Of a stretch of DNA of 64,000 nt, positions 7,555 through 16,080 are shown piece after piece. The stretch spans positions 1 through 64,000 of the forward strand of contig CAZTGD010000005.1 of NCBI GenBank assembly GCA_964613055.1. Reading direction: 5' to 3'. The DNA comes from JAXGMQ01 sp964613055 (GTDB taxonomy: Bacteria; Caldisericota; Caldisericia; JAAYUI01). The notes under the pieces are model-generated. The model ran no database searches. It was not told the origin of the DNA and saw only the letters and a program-made list of their open reading frames with translations. The position numbers and the translations under genes are program-made. Each line of letters starts with the position of its first letter. The first letter of the stretch is position 1.

Positions 7555-10500
7555 GGAATCTCCTCGTAGTATCGTGTTATTCCTTCCACTATCTCCGTTG
7601 CCAGTCTTTCAATGTTATTCATGTTCTTCAGCCAATCGTCAATGGAATCATTGCTGAGAAATAGTGGTTCGATTATTACTGATGGAATACCTGAGACTTT
7701 ACGGCAAAGGTAGTAGCTGGCTTTATGATAACCAAGATTGGGAAATTTTGTAGCCCTTACAAGCGATGGTTGAACGAATTCTGCGAGTCTTTCGCCCAAA
7801 GGCGCGTGGTAGTATGTTCTGCATCCCTGAACAGAGAGATCAGAAGAGAAACCGGCGTGGATGGAAATGAACATATGAGAGCCACCTCCGTTCGCCTGGT
7901 TTACTCGGTCGTCAAGACTTGCCTGTTCGGATGTTTCAGTATTCCTTGTTATGGTTGCCTTAGCACCCTCTTCAGCCAGTTTCTTTTGAATGGCTTGGGC
8001 AAGCATAAGTGAAAAAACCGATTCCTTCATACCTCCGGTAGACACACAACCATAGTCGTATATACCTTCGATTACGAGATTGCCATGACCGGGGTCAAGC
8101 AGTATCTCCTTACCCCTTAGACCAGATTGAATTCTCTCAAACAGTTGGATTATCAAACGGTTAGGGTTTCTGAGCTCTCCAATGCTTATTCGTTCATTCT
8201 CATTCTTAACGATATCCAGTGTTACGATTGGAGGGCTATAGGCTGTCCTTTCAGAGAATTTCACGGTTACCTTCTTAGCGTCGAGATTAGCAGTGGCATT
8301 ACGACCGAGTACAGAATTGTTGATGATTATCCTCTCCCTGCCATCGGGCAGGGTTTCGGAGCTGTAGTCTGCTATTGTTGACACCGACGTCTCGATTGTT
8401 CGACATGCGTTACTCTCATTTAAACACCCACCAATCTCGATCCGGTCGATGATTGGATCGAGATGTACCTCCATCTTCTGCGGGAAGAAGTTGTAGTCAA
8501 AGTCGAGATGAGTGGCAAGAGGGGCAATTGGAACGATGAATACCTCATCATCGTCGTTAGTGAACCTGGGTGATGGCACAAACTGGTTGTCCTGACCTTT
8601 GCTGTTGTCAAAATGCCCAATGAATTCAACATTTGACTTATTTGCATAGAAGTTCAGTGTTACTTTATCTGTATTGAGAGTAGCGGATCCATCCTTTTTG
8701 TTTATCTTTGCAGGTGTATCCAGTTTGTTGGCTAAAGATTCAAGTGCAATCATCACGTTATCGTCAATGAGTATCGGCGGTGTGTTTGAGAAAACCGGTT
8801 CACCTTGGATGTATACCTTTATTTCGTCTTCTTTGGGAGGTTCAAATATTTCAAGCCTTATCTCCTCACTATTGGCATTGATATCATACATATGATAATC
8901 GGCTTCGCTGTTCAGCTTGAATTGTAGCAGAAGTGAAGGTGGGTTGGTCAGTTGTTTTACCAGAATTCCTGAGACAAGGCTTGAGTTCACCTTGATCATC
9001 TCATTTTGGTTACCTTCATATAGTGAGTTTTCTAGAAAAACGTTAATTCTGGCGTCGTCTTTGTAGTTCTTGGTGTGGATAACTGGTTGAGCGGAGATGG
9101 GGATTCGAAACTGATTGATTTGCCCGTTTATAGTATATTCGACATTGCCAACACTGACAGCGAATGGGCCGCCCGTTTCATAAGTCTTCCTTGTTGTCTC
9201 TGCTGGTACCCAGCCGATATCGTCTCCACAGATGATACGATAGTAGAGTGTTCCACCATCCCTTACAGCTGATGCCGTTATTTTACCAGCTGCCGATGGA
9301 TAAAGGATAATACCGTCCTTGCTGGATGGGAATGGTGCAAGGTTTGTTTTTCTTTGAATGGTTATACTCTCATTTCCTGTCACCAACTGTGGTGTGTCAA
9401 CGCCAGTTTTAACGGTTATGTCATTGCTTACAACCCAGCCTGTGACGCCATCCTGTGTGGTAATGAGATACCAAACATCTCCACTTGTATCTACGGCTGA
9501 ACCAGATATGCCACATCTAATATCTGTTTTCTGTCTGTGAATGAGTTTAGCACCATCTGATGGTGAGAGTTTGAGTTGAGCTCCCGCAGAAACTGTATTG
9601 AATTCGCTGGTTGATGATATCTTTACATGTGAGCCAGAAACCCAACCTGAACCATGCTCTGTATCCACTTGGTACCAGATATCTCCGTTTATATCAGGTA
9701 CCTTTGCAAGCACTGAGTATTTTTTTTCTGATTTGGTCTTAAAGATCACATCGTCTTTACCTGTACCGGGCTCTTCTCTTACGTTAAGGTTTGGGGGTAC
9801 GGTTGCAGATGTCTGAGAGAGTGATGTTGGGGACTCTTTTGCGGTGAGTGTCGACACATCAGATCTAACCCATCCAATTTTTCCCGTTGGTAGCTTGATT
9901 TCATACCAAGTCATGCCATCGTCTTTACCTGTTGTTTTGGATAAGACAACAGGTTGAATCGGCGATGAGGTTCGGGTGATATGCGCGGATTTCGTGGATG
10001 GTTGTTCCCTTATATACACATTCTGTCTAATATGCACAACCATGTCTAAAACATCTTCCTTTGTTACATCGCTAGAAATGACGTTTTCGACCACCACAGC
10101 CTTTACCCAGCCAGTTTCCCCTTCGCCTATATCTATCTGGTACCAGAGATCAGGAGTCTCCTGCTGGGCGATTATTTTAAAGGATGATCTACTGTCCACT
10201 TTCAACGAAATATCATAACTCTTGCTTGGTCCTGAACGGATGTTTACTGAAAATGGAGCGGGATCTATCACAACCATCCTGCCATCAACCTTCTCCGGTT
10301 GTTTGGTTGTTTTTACATCTACAACCCATGAGGCAACAAAGGCTGATTGATCGGGGGTTAATGCTATCTCGTACCATATTCTTCCATCAGTATCCTTGTG
10401 TTCACTGACAATTTCATATTCCTTGTCTGAACTAACACGTGCCACCTTCACCGATGATGTGCTTGCAGACTCTCGAATGTTTGTTTCCTGGTAGGTAACA

Positions 10501-10586
10501 ACGTATCTTCTCTCAGTCTCTTCAGCGATTACAAACTGAGGCATTATCAATAATGCTATGATAAAAAGGTATAGTATTTTTCTCAT
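7551..10586 (-). CDS. multi-SH3b N-acetylmuramoyl-L-alanine amidase (Amidase_3)
   Basis: A secreted 1011-residue cell-wall hydrolase. Signal peptide at residues 1-21 (ends FVIAEE). About six bacterial SH3 repeats follow from roughly residue 28 to 465, each with an N-I-R-E/N-V-R-type start and a W-Y-x-I/V core (for example NVREEPGTGK and GWVSGSHV). A copper-amine-oxidase-type stalk domain lies around 600-720. The C-terminal Amidase_3 domain (about 825-1010) has the zinc and catalytic residues: LDPGHG (His834), MKES, SIHAG and IIEPLFLSN. It should cleave the amide bond between MurNAc and the stem peptide. The start codon overlaps the smpB stop by 1 nt. Confidence 0.93.
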   Translation of the reverse strand: MRKILYLFIIALLIMPQFVIAEETERRYVVTYQETNIRESASTSSVKVARVSSDKEYEIVSEHKDTDGRIWYEIALTPDQSAFVASWVVDVKTTKQPEKVDGRMVVIDPAPFSVNIRSGPSKSYDISLKVDSRSSFKIIAQQETPDLWYQIDIGEGETGWVKAVVVENVISSDVTKEDVLDMVVHIRQNVYIREQPSTKSAHITRTSSPIQPVVLSKTTGKDDGMTWYEIKLPTGKIGWVRSDVSTLTAKESPTSLSQTSATVPPNLNVREEPGTGKDDVIFKTKSEKKYSVLAKVPDINGDIWYQVDTEHGSGWVSGSHVKISSTSEFNTVSAGAQLKLSPSDGAKLIHRQKTDIRCGISGSAVDTSGDVWYLITTQDGVTGWVVSNDITVKTGVDTPQLVTGNESITIQRKTNLAPFPSSKDGIILYPSAAGKITASAVRDGGTLYYRIICGDDIGWVPAETTRKTYETGGPFAVSVGNVEYTINGQINQFRIPISAQPVIHTKNYKDDARINVFLENSLYEGNQNEMIKVNSSLVSGILVKQLTNPPSLLLQFKLNSEADYHMYDINANSEEIRLEIFEPPKEDEIKVYIQGEPVFSNTPPILIDDNVMIALESLANKLDTPAKINKKDGSATLNTDKVTLNFYANKSNVEFIGHFDNSKGQDNQFVPSPRFTNDDDEVFIVPIAPLATHLDFDYNFFPQKMEVHLDPIIDRIEIGGCLNESNACRTIETSVSTIADYSSETLPDGRERIIINNSVLGRNATANLDAKKVTVKFSERTAYSPPIVTLDIVKNENERISIGELRNPNRLIIQLFERIQSGLRGKEILLDPGHGNLVIEGIYDYGCVSTGGMKESVFSLMLAQAIQKKLAEEGAKATITRNTETSEQASLDDRVNQANGGGSHMFISIHAGFSSDLSVQGCRTYYHAPLGERLAEFVQPSLVRATKFPNLGYHKASYYLCRKVSGIPSVIIEPLFLSNDSIDDWLKNMNNIERLATEIVEGITRYYEEIP

Positions 10587-11041
10587 TAATCTATCAATCT
10601 CTTTGCCATCCTTGTCTCGTTTTTATGGGTTCTTTCAAGAATATCTTCCTTGTGATCATACTTCTTCTTACCCTTAGCCAATGCTATCTTCACCTTTGCC
10701 ACACCCTTATTGTTGAAGTATATCTCTAAAGGCACACAAGTGAAACCTCCCTGATTTATCTTCGCATTCAACCTTTTTATCTGTCGATGGTTAAGTAAAA
10801 GCTTTCTAGGTCTCCTGGGATCAGTAGATACAGATGAGTTGCGGTAGGGAGGTATGAATGTATCTATCATGAACACCTCGTCATTTCTCACTTCAACGAA
10901 TGAACCCCTCAAATCGCATCCACCATGACGAAGCGACTTAACCTCAGCTCCCTTCAGTACTATCCCTGCTTCAATTGATTTCTCCAGGAAATAATGGTGT
11001 TTGGCTCGCTTATTAGATGAAACTGATCCTTGACTAATCAT
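10586..11041 (-). CDS. smpB: SsrA-binding protein SmpB
   Basis: SmpB binds tmRNA and rescues stalled ribosomes in trans-translation. The 151-residue length is typical. Motifs include NKRAKHHYFLEKSIEAGIVLKGAEVKSLR at the N-terminus, the RGSFVEV strand, PPYRNSS, RPRKLLLN, CVPLEIYFNNKGVAKVKIALAKGKKKYDH, and a basic C-terminal tail ending KRLID. No tmRNA gene was seen in the window. The promoter puts the -10 box 7 nt from ATG, with no Shine-Dalgarno sequence, so the mRNA is probably leaderless. Confidence 0.97.
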   Translation of the reverse strand: MISQGSVSSNKRAKHHYFLEKSIEAGIVLKGAEVKSLRHGGCDLRGSFVEVRNDEVFMIDTFIPPYRNSSVSTDPRRPRKLLLNHRQIKRLNAKINQGGFTCVPLEIYFNNKGVAKVKIALAKGKKKYDHKEDILERTHKNETRMAKRLID

Positions 11042-11048
11042 AACTGTA

Positions 11049-11077
11049 ATTCTAGTTTGGACTCAGGTTTTTATCAA
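11049..11077 (-). promoter_or_regulatory. smpB promoter, probably leaderless transcript
   Basis: On the minus strand TTGATA (11077-11072), a 17-nt spacer and TAGAAT (11054-11049) precede the smpB ATG (11041) by 7 nt. Spacing and sequence are near consensus, and the predicted transcription start coincides with the start codon. Confidence 0.7.
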
Positions 11078-11111
11078 GATTATCTCAGCGATTGGCTGAA
11101 ATAAGTTTTGA

Positions 11112-11140
11112 TTGACCTTAGTAGTAATACTTTATATTAT
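11112..11140 (+). promoter_or_regulatory. tRNA-Gly promoter
   Basis: TTGACC (11112-11117), a 17-nt spacer and TATTAT (11135-11140) sit 17 nt upstream of the mature tRNA-Gly 5' end. Confidence 0.7.
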
Positions 11141-11157
11141 CACTCCACTGCAGATGA

Positions 11158-11233
11158 GCGGGAGTAGCTCATTTGGTAGAGCACTAGCCTTCCAAGCTGG
11201 TGGTAGCGGGTTCGAGCCCCGTCTCCCGCTCCA
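11158..11233 (+). tRNA. tRNA-Gly (anticodon TCC)
   Basis: Full cloverleaf: acceptor GCGGGAG pairs with CTCCCGC, D-stem GCTC/GAGC, anticodon loop CTTCCAA with TCC in positions 34-36, T-arm GCGGG-TTCGAGC-CCCGT, discriminator T and an encoded CCA at 11231-11233. Confidence 0.97.
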
Positions 11234-11239
11234 TTTATC

Positions 11240-11836
11240 CTAAGTCATATCCTCTTTAATCCTGTTGGTGAGAGTTTTCTTTAGGTATCTGTTGTAAAGT
11301 GATTGCACCGGATTGTGTCCCAACACTCTGTCCTTGACGATGAATGTTGACACGGGCGCATCTGAATACTTAGTGAACAGCATATCATGCCCAACGCAAA
11401 GACCAATGATAAGATTTAAGTCTGTTTTATCAGCATTCAAAGCCAATGCTTGACCAACTGGATTACATACAGGACTTGAACCATCAGGCTTAAAATCCTT
11501 AAGGTCCATCTCTTTCCTTCTTACCCCACACAAACTGCATATTGCAGAAGATACTTTTAAACCAGCGTTTACGAGGTAATCATGAATCATTTCAGCTTCT
11601 GCGATCAAACCTCTGCAGAAGGCTATCCCGATGTGACTCCATTCCATTTTTCTGGTAAAAATGATGATTTCCTCAAGCCTTGTGCGCTTTGAATGATAGG
11701 TTACTTCGATATCCGCTGAAACCCTGTGGATGTTACCAATAAAACCCTCATCGTATTGTTTGATAGACTCTTCCTTGAATTCGATCCCAATTGTGCAGTT
11801 GAAGCAATCCTTTGATACACATTTGATGCAGTTCAT
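11240..11836 (-). CDS. DUF1847 cysteine-rich protein
   Basis: 198 residues from ATG 11836, chosen because AAAGGAG lies 7 nt upstream. A longer frame to 11953 would add a tail unlike the family. The protein opens with paired cysteines (M-N-C-I-K-C, then C-F-N-C), continues with IGIAFCRGL, SSAICSLCGVRRKEMDL, CNPVGQALALN and LIIGLCVGHDMLF, and ends with DRVLGHNPVQSLY. These are hallmarks of DUF1847, a family of presumed metal-binding cytosolic proteins of unknown role common in anaerobes. It converges on the tRNA-Gly gene and stands alone. Confidence 0.85.
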   Translation of the reverse strand: MNCIKCVSKDCFNCTIGIEFKEESIKQYDEGFIGNIHRVSADIEVTYHSKRTRLEEIIIFTRKMEWSHIGIAFCRGLIAEAEMIHDYLVNAGLKVSSAICSLCGVRRKEMDLKDFKPDGSSPVCNPVGQALALNADKTDLNLIIGLCVGHDMLFTKYSDAPVSTFIVKDRVLGHNPVQSLYNRYLKKTLTNRIKEDMT

Positions 11837-11958
11837 ATTTGCTCCTTTCGATAATAAGTGTAGTAACAGAATATCAATTTGCAACATTAAATAAGATTCA
11901 TATAGATAATACATAATGTTGAAATGGTTTTTGTTAGAAGTAGAAAATATCAACTTTA

Positions 11959-11987
11959 TTGCATATATTTATGAATTACAGTATAAT
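11959..11987 (+). promoter_or_regulatory. promoter of the STAS-like gene at 12044
   Basis: TTGCAT (11959-11964), a 17-nt spacer and a perfect TATAAT (11982-11987) lie 56 nt upstream of ATG 12044. The transcript would carry a normal leader with a GGAGG ribosome-binding site. Confidence 0.65.
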
Positions 11988-12043
11988 GTGATGCTTCTAG
12001 TCATACCAATGACTGGAGAAATATCATCAATCGGAGGATGGCA

Positions 12044-12460
12044 ATGTCAGATTTCAAGGTAGAAGCGAGATATGATAAGGAGAAGAATATATCATTCATT
12101 AGGTTTGTCAACTCACCACAAACAAAGGAAGATGTTGAATATGCTGTAGAACAGTTCTTACCCGTATGGAAAGGGGATGGTATACATAAAAGTTGGAATA
12201 TAACGGATACAAGCGGCATTGGTATGGCAAAACCAAAGCTGGTAATATACTATAACAAACTTTCTAAATTCTATATCAATAAGTATCTTGAGGATTATAC
12301 AGTTATCGCTAACTCAACACTGGAAAAAGTTGCCACAAGGCTGTTCAATGTATTTATGGGTGAAAGACATCCGGTTGTTGGAACCATGAATGAAGCAATT
12401 AGAGTTATTGAGGATTGGCAGAAGGAAAAGGGTGTGTTGGCTTCAAAAATAGAAGATTGA
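12044..12460 (+). CDS. small STAS/SpoIIAA-like protein, function unknown
   Basis: 138 residues from ATG 12044. GGAGG ends 7 nt upstream, whereas the in-frame ATG at 12038 is too close to it. The alternating strand/helix pattern (ISFIRFVNSPQTKEDVEYAVEQFL, KSWNITDTSG, then a C-terminal helix with EAIRVIEDWQKEKG) resembles the STAS/SpoIIAA-like fold found in single-domain cytosolic proteins. No catalytic motif is seen. The assignment is by general pattern only. Confidence 0.55.
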   Translation: MSDFKVEARYDKEKNISFIRFVNSPQTKEDVEYAVEQFLPVWKGDGIHKSWNITDTSGIGMAKPKLVIYYNKLSKFYINKYLEDYTVIANSTLEKVATRLFNVFMGERHPVVGTMNEAIRVIEDWQKEKGVLASKIED

Positions 12461-12519
12461 TTACAAGTGCGAATATAGAAGGTTTTGCCTGAGTGATATT
12501 AGTTATGTCTAGATCCGGT

Positions 12520-12972
12520 TTATTTGACTAATACGAGTGAATCTTCATAGTTTCTCACGCTGAGTTTCTTGCTTCTTTTTGATAAGCCAGTCCAGATTTG
12601 ATGGCCTTCGGATTCCAGTAATACCTTCTGCAAGTCTGGAGCACCGGGGAACTTGTCAGATAACAAACCATCTTTCTTCAAAACCCTCCACCAAGGGAAG
12701 ACCTCCTCAGCATACTCTCGATTTTCCTCGCTTGCACCAGCTATGATATTGAGAAAGATTCCAGTTACCATTGGGCAGGTATAGTCCGCACTAAATTTCT
12801 TAGAAAGTAGGTCGCGTATCTGGTTTACAGTGATCAACTCCCCTTTCTTTGGTATTCTTAGCGCTTCTGCTACATCCATGGGAGTTGGGATGAGAAGCAT
12901 CCCATTTTCTGTTTGTTTTACTTCACGCTTACGAGGCGTATAAAGTTGTTCTCTTTTAGTTTTTCTTGCCAT
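12520..12972 (-). CDS. MGMT-family alkyltransferase-like protein
   Basis: 150 residues. A positively charged N-terminus is followed by a winged-helix region resembling the DNA-binding domain of O6-alkylguanine-DNA alkyltransferases: GELITVNQIRDLLSKKF, then PWWRVLKKDGLL, KFPGAP and LLESEGHQI. The active-site PCHR cysteine motif is absent (PWWR occupies that position), as in alkyltransferase-like proteins, which bind alkylated bases without repairing them. Direct transfer activity is therefore unlikely. It lies last in a minus-strand run after tetR and the zinc-ribbon gene, so regulation may be shared. Confidence 0.7.
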   Translation of the reverse strand: MARKTKREQLYTPRKREVKQTENGMLLIPTPMDVAEALRIPKKGELITVNQIRDLLSKKFSADYTCPMVTGIFLNIIAGASEENREYAEEVFPWWRVLKKDGLLSDKFPGAPDLQKVLLESEGHQIWTGLSKRSKKLSVRNYEDSLVLVK

Positions 12973-13005
12973 GATGTCTCTCCGATCTTTACATAATCGA
13001 TAAGT

Positions 13006-13251
13006 TTATTTCTCCTCCTTCCATGCAGGAAGTTTAGCCATCATCTTGACTGCCATTGTATTGGCTACTTCTCTATCCAAACCTTGTGATTGAACAATAA
13101 ATTGAGTCATCCCATTGAGTACCTCATCATAACTCTTCATTGTTCCGTCTTCTCTGGCACAATGAACACAGTAATCCTTTGATTCATCACCTTCTGGGAA
13201 ATCCTCACTTTTATCCATGGGCATGCCACAAGCTATACACATCTTTACCAT
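13006..13251 (-). CDS. small zinc-ribbon protein (zf-ribbon_2-like)
   Basis: 81 residues. The N-terminal half has two CxxC pairs, C-I-A-C-G-M-P-M and Y-C-V-H-C, separated by an acidic loop, the arrangement of the putative zinc-ribbon family often fused or adjacent to regulators. The C-terminal half is a helix with no recognised motif. It begins 4 nt after the tetR stop and is certainly cotranscribed with it. Role unknown; possibly a cofactor or partner of the regulator. Confidence 0.75.
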   Translation of the reverse strand: MVKMCIACGMPMDKSEDFPEGDESKDYCVHCAREDGTMKSYDEVLNGMTQFIVQSQGLDREVANTMAVKMMAKLPAWKEEK

Positions 13252-13254
13252 AAG

Positions 13255-13890
13255 TCAGCTCCTTTCAAGTTTTATCAGGCTTATGAAATGATTCAGCAGT
13301 TTTTTACCTTTATTTTCAATCAATGACCCATCTGGGCAAAACAGATGTCTTTGAGCAAGGTAGTGGTGAAGTAAACCGATCCATGTGTTGAAAAGAAGAT
13401 CCATGGGCATGTTTTTAATCTTGCCAGATTTCACTTCTTTCTGTACTGCAATGTTGAGTGTTTGTGAAATGGCTGATTGAATTGAGATGATTACTAACTC
13501 AACTTCGTCTGGCAGATTAGACTGCTCAGAGATCATACGGTAATAGATGTCCTCATATTCAGCTAGAACCTTCAGATGAGCGTTAAGCACTTCATAAACG
13601 CCCATACCTGAATCCGTCAATTCCCTCATTCTGTACGTTGCCTGTCTACCAAATTCACCCAGAACCTCAGCAAATAAGTCGTTCTTTGTTTTAAAATGAA
13701 GGAACACAGTACCGTGTGATACACCTGCAATCCGAGCAATATCGAGAGTTTTTGTCCCAACGAACCCATTCTTGCGGAAATTCTTTATTGCTGAATCCAC
13801 TAGCTTCTTGTGGGTTACCCTCTTTGTTTCTTTTCTTGTTTTGGTTGCCGTTTTCATAACTGAGTCATAGCTCACTGAGTTATTACTCAT
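13255..13890 (-). CDS. TetR-family transcriptional regulator
   Basis: 211 residues. The N-terminal helix-turn-helix domain (about residues 24-70) has the TetR signature: LVDSAIKNFRKNGFVGTKTLDIARIAGVSHGTVFLHFKTKNDLF. The C-terminal ligand domain is not assignable to a ligand. It heads an operon with the zinc-ribbon and alkyltransferase-like genes. A dyad at 13905-13927 overlaps its own promoter region, which fits autoregulation. The start may be ATG 13890 or the methionine at residue 12. Confidence 0.9.
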   Translation of the reverse strand: MSNNSVSYDSVMKTATKTRKETKRVTHKKLVDSAIKNFRKNGFVGTKTLDIARIAGVSHGTVFLHFKTKNDLFAEVLGEFGRQATYRMRELTDSGMGVYEVLNAHLKVLAEYEDIYYRMISEQSNLPDEVELVIISIQSAISQTLNIAVQKEVKSGKIKNMPMDLLFNTWIGLLHHYLAQRHLFCPDGSLIENKGKKLLNHFISLIKLERS

Positions 13891-13904
13891 AATACAAATT
13901 CAGC

Positions 13905-13927
13905 ACAGTATATCAAGTGTGTACTGT
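13905..13927. promoter_or_regulatory. candidate TetR operator dyad
   Basis: ACAGTA (13905-13910) and TACTGT (13922-13927) are exact inverted half-sites 11 nt apart. The left half covers a TATACT -10 box read towards tetR, and the right half touches the -35 box of the tRNA-Val promoter. A repressor bound here could affect both. Inferred from symmetry and position only. Confidence 0.45.
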
Positions 13928-13954
13928 TGACATAACACCAACTACCAATAGAAT
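13927..13954 (+). promoter_or_regulatory. tRNA-Val promoter
   Basis: A consensus TTGACA (13927-13932), 16-nt spacer and TAGAAT (13949-13954) lie 12 nt before the tRNA. It may also serve hppA and the phosphofructokinase gene just downstream. Confidence 0.75.
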
Positions 13955-13966
13955 AAATCAACAGTC

Positions 13967-14041
13967 GGGCGGGTGGCTCAGTGGTAGAGCATTTCCTTCA
14001 CACGGAAGGGGTCGCAGGTTCGAATCCTGTCTCGCCCACCA
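13967..14041 (+). tRNA. tRNA-Val (anticodon CAC)
   Basis: Cloverleaf with acceptor GGGCGGG/CTCGCCC (one G-T pair), D-stem GCTC/GAGC, anticodon loop TTCACAC giving CAC, T-arm GCAGG-TTCGAAT-CCTGT, discriminator A and an encoded CCA ending at 14041. hppA starts 33 nt later on the same strand. Confidence 0.97.
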
Positions 14042-14073
14042 TTTATAAGAAGACTTAGAATTAGGGGTGCAGT

Positions 14074-16065
14074 GTGCCTGTCTACTTGGTGCCGATAATC
14101 GGCGGTGTTGGTCTGCTTGTAGCTTTAGTGTTTGCAATATCTGTTGCCAGAAGTGATCCTGGTAGCAATAAGGTGATTGAGATTGCCTCTGCGATAAGAA
14201 CTGGTGCATTCACATTCCTGGTCAAGGAATACCAGTATATGATTGTAGCCTCTATCCCATTCGGGATTGCTATAGGCACAATTGTAGGTATGTGGTCGCT
14301 AGTAGCTTTTGTATGTGGCGCTTTGTTCTCTATTACAGCAGGATTTATTGGAATGAATATTGCGACCTTGGCAAACAATCGGACAGCCCAATCAGCAAAC
14401 AAGCACGGTATCTCGAAAGCACTGGATGTTGCATACTCTGGTGGCGCTGTGATGGGATTGATTGTGTCATCGTTGGGTATTATCGGAGTGTCTGTTCTAT
14501 TTCTGTTATTCAGGAATGTTGCTGATCTTGATACTCTTCGAGGTGTGTTGGTTGGATTCTCGGTTGGTGCATCGTTTGTTGCTCTCTTTGCTCGTGTCGG
14601 TGGAGGGATATTTACCAAAGCCGCAGATGTTGGTGCCGATCTGGTTGGAAAGGTTGAAGCTGGCATCCCCGAAGACGATCCCAGGAACCCAGCGGTCATA
14701 GCCGATAATGTCGGTGATAATGTCGGTGATGTGGCAGGAATGGGTGCAGATCTGTATGAGTCTTATGTGGGAGCTATTGTATCAGCTATTATTCTTTCAG
14801 TGGTGACTGTTGTAAAGATTGAACAGATTCACATGGTATTGCTATTGATAGCGGGTGGCTTGCTGGCATCCATAATGGGGATCATTGTTGTAAAGCTTGG
14901 AATCAGAAGTGGCAAGATGAGTCCTTCGATGGGTCTCAATCTTGGCACGATAGTGGCTGGTTTCCTCTCCCTTGGGATCCAACTGTATCTTTCCTTGACA
15001 ATAACGGGTCAGATCAATTACTTCATTGCCACGGCTGGAGGTTTGCTGGCTGGAATAATGATTGGTATTGCGACAACATACTACACATCATCAAAACCAA
15101 TAAGATATATCGCCAAGCAGAGTCAAGGTGGACCAGCGACAAATATTATATCCGGAATGGCAACTGGTATGGAGTCAGTTGTTATTCCACTTCTGATCAT
15201 CGCCGGAGCCATTGTGTTAGCATACTCTTTTGCTGGTGTGTTTGGCATAGCTCTTGCCGGCATTGGTATGCTGTCAACCCTTGCAGTGACACTAACTGTT
15301 GATGCTTATGGGCCCATAGCAGATAATGCAGGTGGAATTGCTCAGATGAGTGGCATGGATTCAAAGGTAAGGGGAATAACTGACAAACTTGATTCACTAG
15401 GCAACACGACAGCGGCAATGGGAAAAGGTTTTGCAATCGGATCCGCTGCACTCACTGCCCTAGCTTTCTTTGTTGCCTATAGCACTAACCTTGATCTATC
15501 ATCACTCAATCTCTTGAATCCCGCAGTCCTGTCGGGTGCCTTTATTGGTGTTGCCATGCCAGCATTGTTTTCTGCTTTGACAATGCGTTCTGTTGGAGAG
15601 ACAGCCAATTTGGTTGTTAAGGAGGTCAGAAGGCAGTTTAAAGAAAAAGTTGGTTTGTTATCTGGCAAGACGAAGCCCGATTACAAGAGTACTGTCGGAA
15701 TAGCCACGTCCGGCGCTCTCAAAGAGATGATACTCCCTTCCATCCTAATGGTAGCTACACCATTTACGGTCTTTTATATCTTTGGAGAATCTGGTAAACT
15801 AGCTCTTGGCGGTATGCTTGCAGGTGCGACACTCACAGGAGTGTTGCTTGCGATATTTATGGCAAACTCTGGTGGTGCCTGGGATAACGCTAAGAAATAT
15901 GTTGAAGAGGGATATCTAGGTGGAAAGGGATCGCGTGTGCATAAGGCGACTGTAGTTGGAGATACTGTTGGAGACCCGTTGAAGGATACTACAGGACCTT
16001 CGATAAACATCCTGATCAAACTGATGTCGGTGATATCGTTGCTGTTTATACCGTTTCTTTTGTAA
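14074..16065 (+). CDS. hppA: membrane-bound cation-pumping pyrophosphatase
   Basis: A 663-residue integral membrane pyrophosphatase that couples PPi hydrolysis to Na+ and/or H+ export. About 16 hydrophobic segments are visible. The catalytic signature DVGADLVGKVEAGIPEDDPRNPAVIADNVGDNVGDVAGMGADLYES is intact, as is the second acidic loop near the C-terminus (GDTVGDPLKDTTGPSINILIK). The GNTTAA...GKG segment has Ala and Gly where K+-independent enzymes have Lys and Thr, indicating the K+-dependent class. The Glu in ADLYES is the residue associated with Na+ binding, so Na+ transport is likely but not proved. GTG start at 14074. Confidence 0.95.
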   Translation: MPVYLVPIIGGVGLLVALVFAISVARSDPGSNKVIEIASAIRTGAFTFLVKEYQYMIVASIPFGIAIGTIVGMWSLVAFVCGALFSITAGFIGMNIATLANNRTAQSANKHGISKALDVAYSGGAVMGLIVSSLGIIGVSVLFLLFRNVADLDTLRGVLVGFSVGASFVALFARVGGGIFTKAADVGADLVGKVEAGIPEDDPRNPAVIADNVGDNVGDVAGMGADLYESYVGAIVSAIILSVVTVVKIEQIHMVLLLIAGGLLASIMGIIVVKLGIRSGKMSPSMGLNLGTIVAGFLSLGIQLYLSLTITGQINYFIATAGGLLAGIMIGIATTYYTSSKPIRYIAKQSQGGPATNIISGMATGMESVVIPLLIIAGAIVLAYSFAGVFGIALAGIGMLSTLAVTLTVDAYGPIADNAGGIAQMSGMDSKVRGITDKLDSLGNTTAAMGKGFAIGSAALTALAFFVAYSTNLDLSSLNLLNPAVLSGAFIGVAMPALFSALTMRSVGETANLVVKEVRRQFKEKVGLLSGKTKPDYKSTVGIATSGALKEMILPSILMVATPFTVFYIFGESGKLALGGMLAGATLTGVLLAIFMANSGGAWDNAKKYVEEGYLGGKGSRVHKATVVGDTVGDPLKDTTGPSINILIKLMSVISLLFIPFLL

Positions 16066-16080
16066 GAATTGGAGGACAAT

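Noticed and set aside
11240..11953. Longer N-terminus for the DUF1847 protein
   Set aside because: The extra 39 residues are hydrophobic and unlike the family, while AAAGGAG is ideally placed before ATG 11836.
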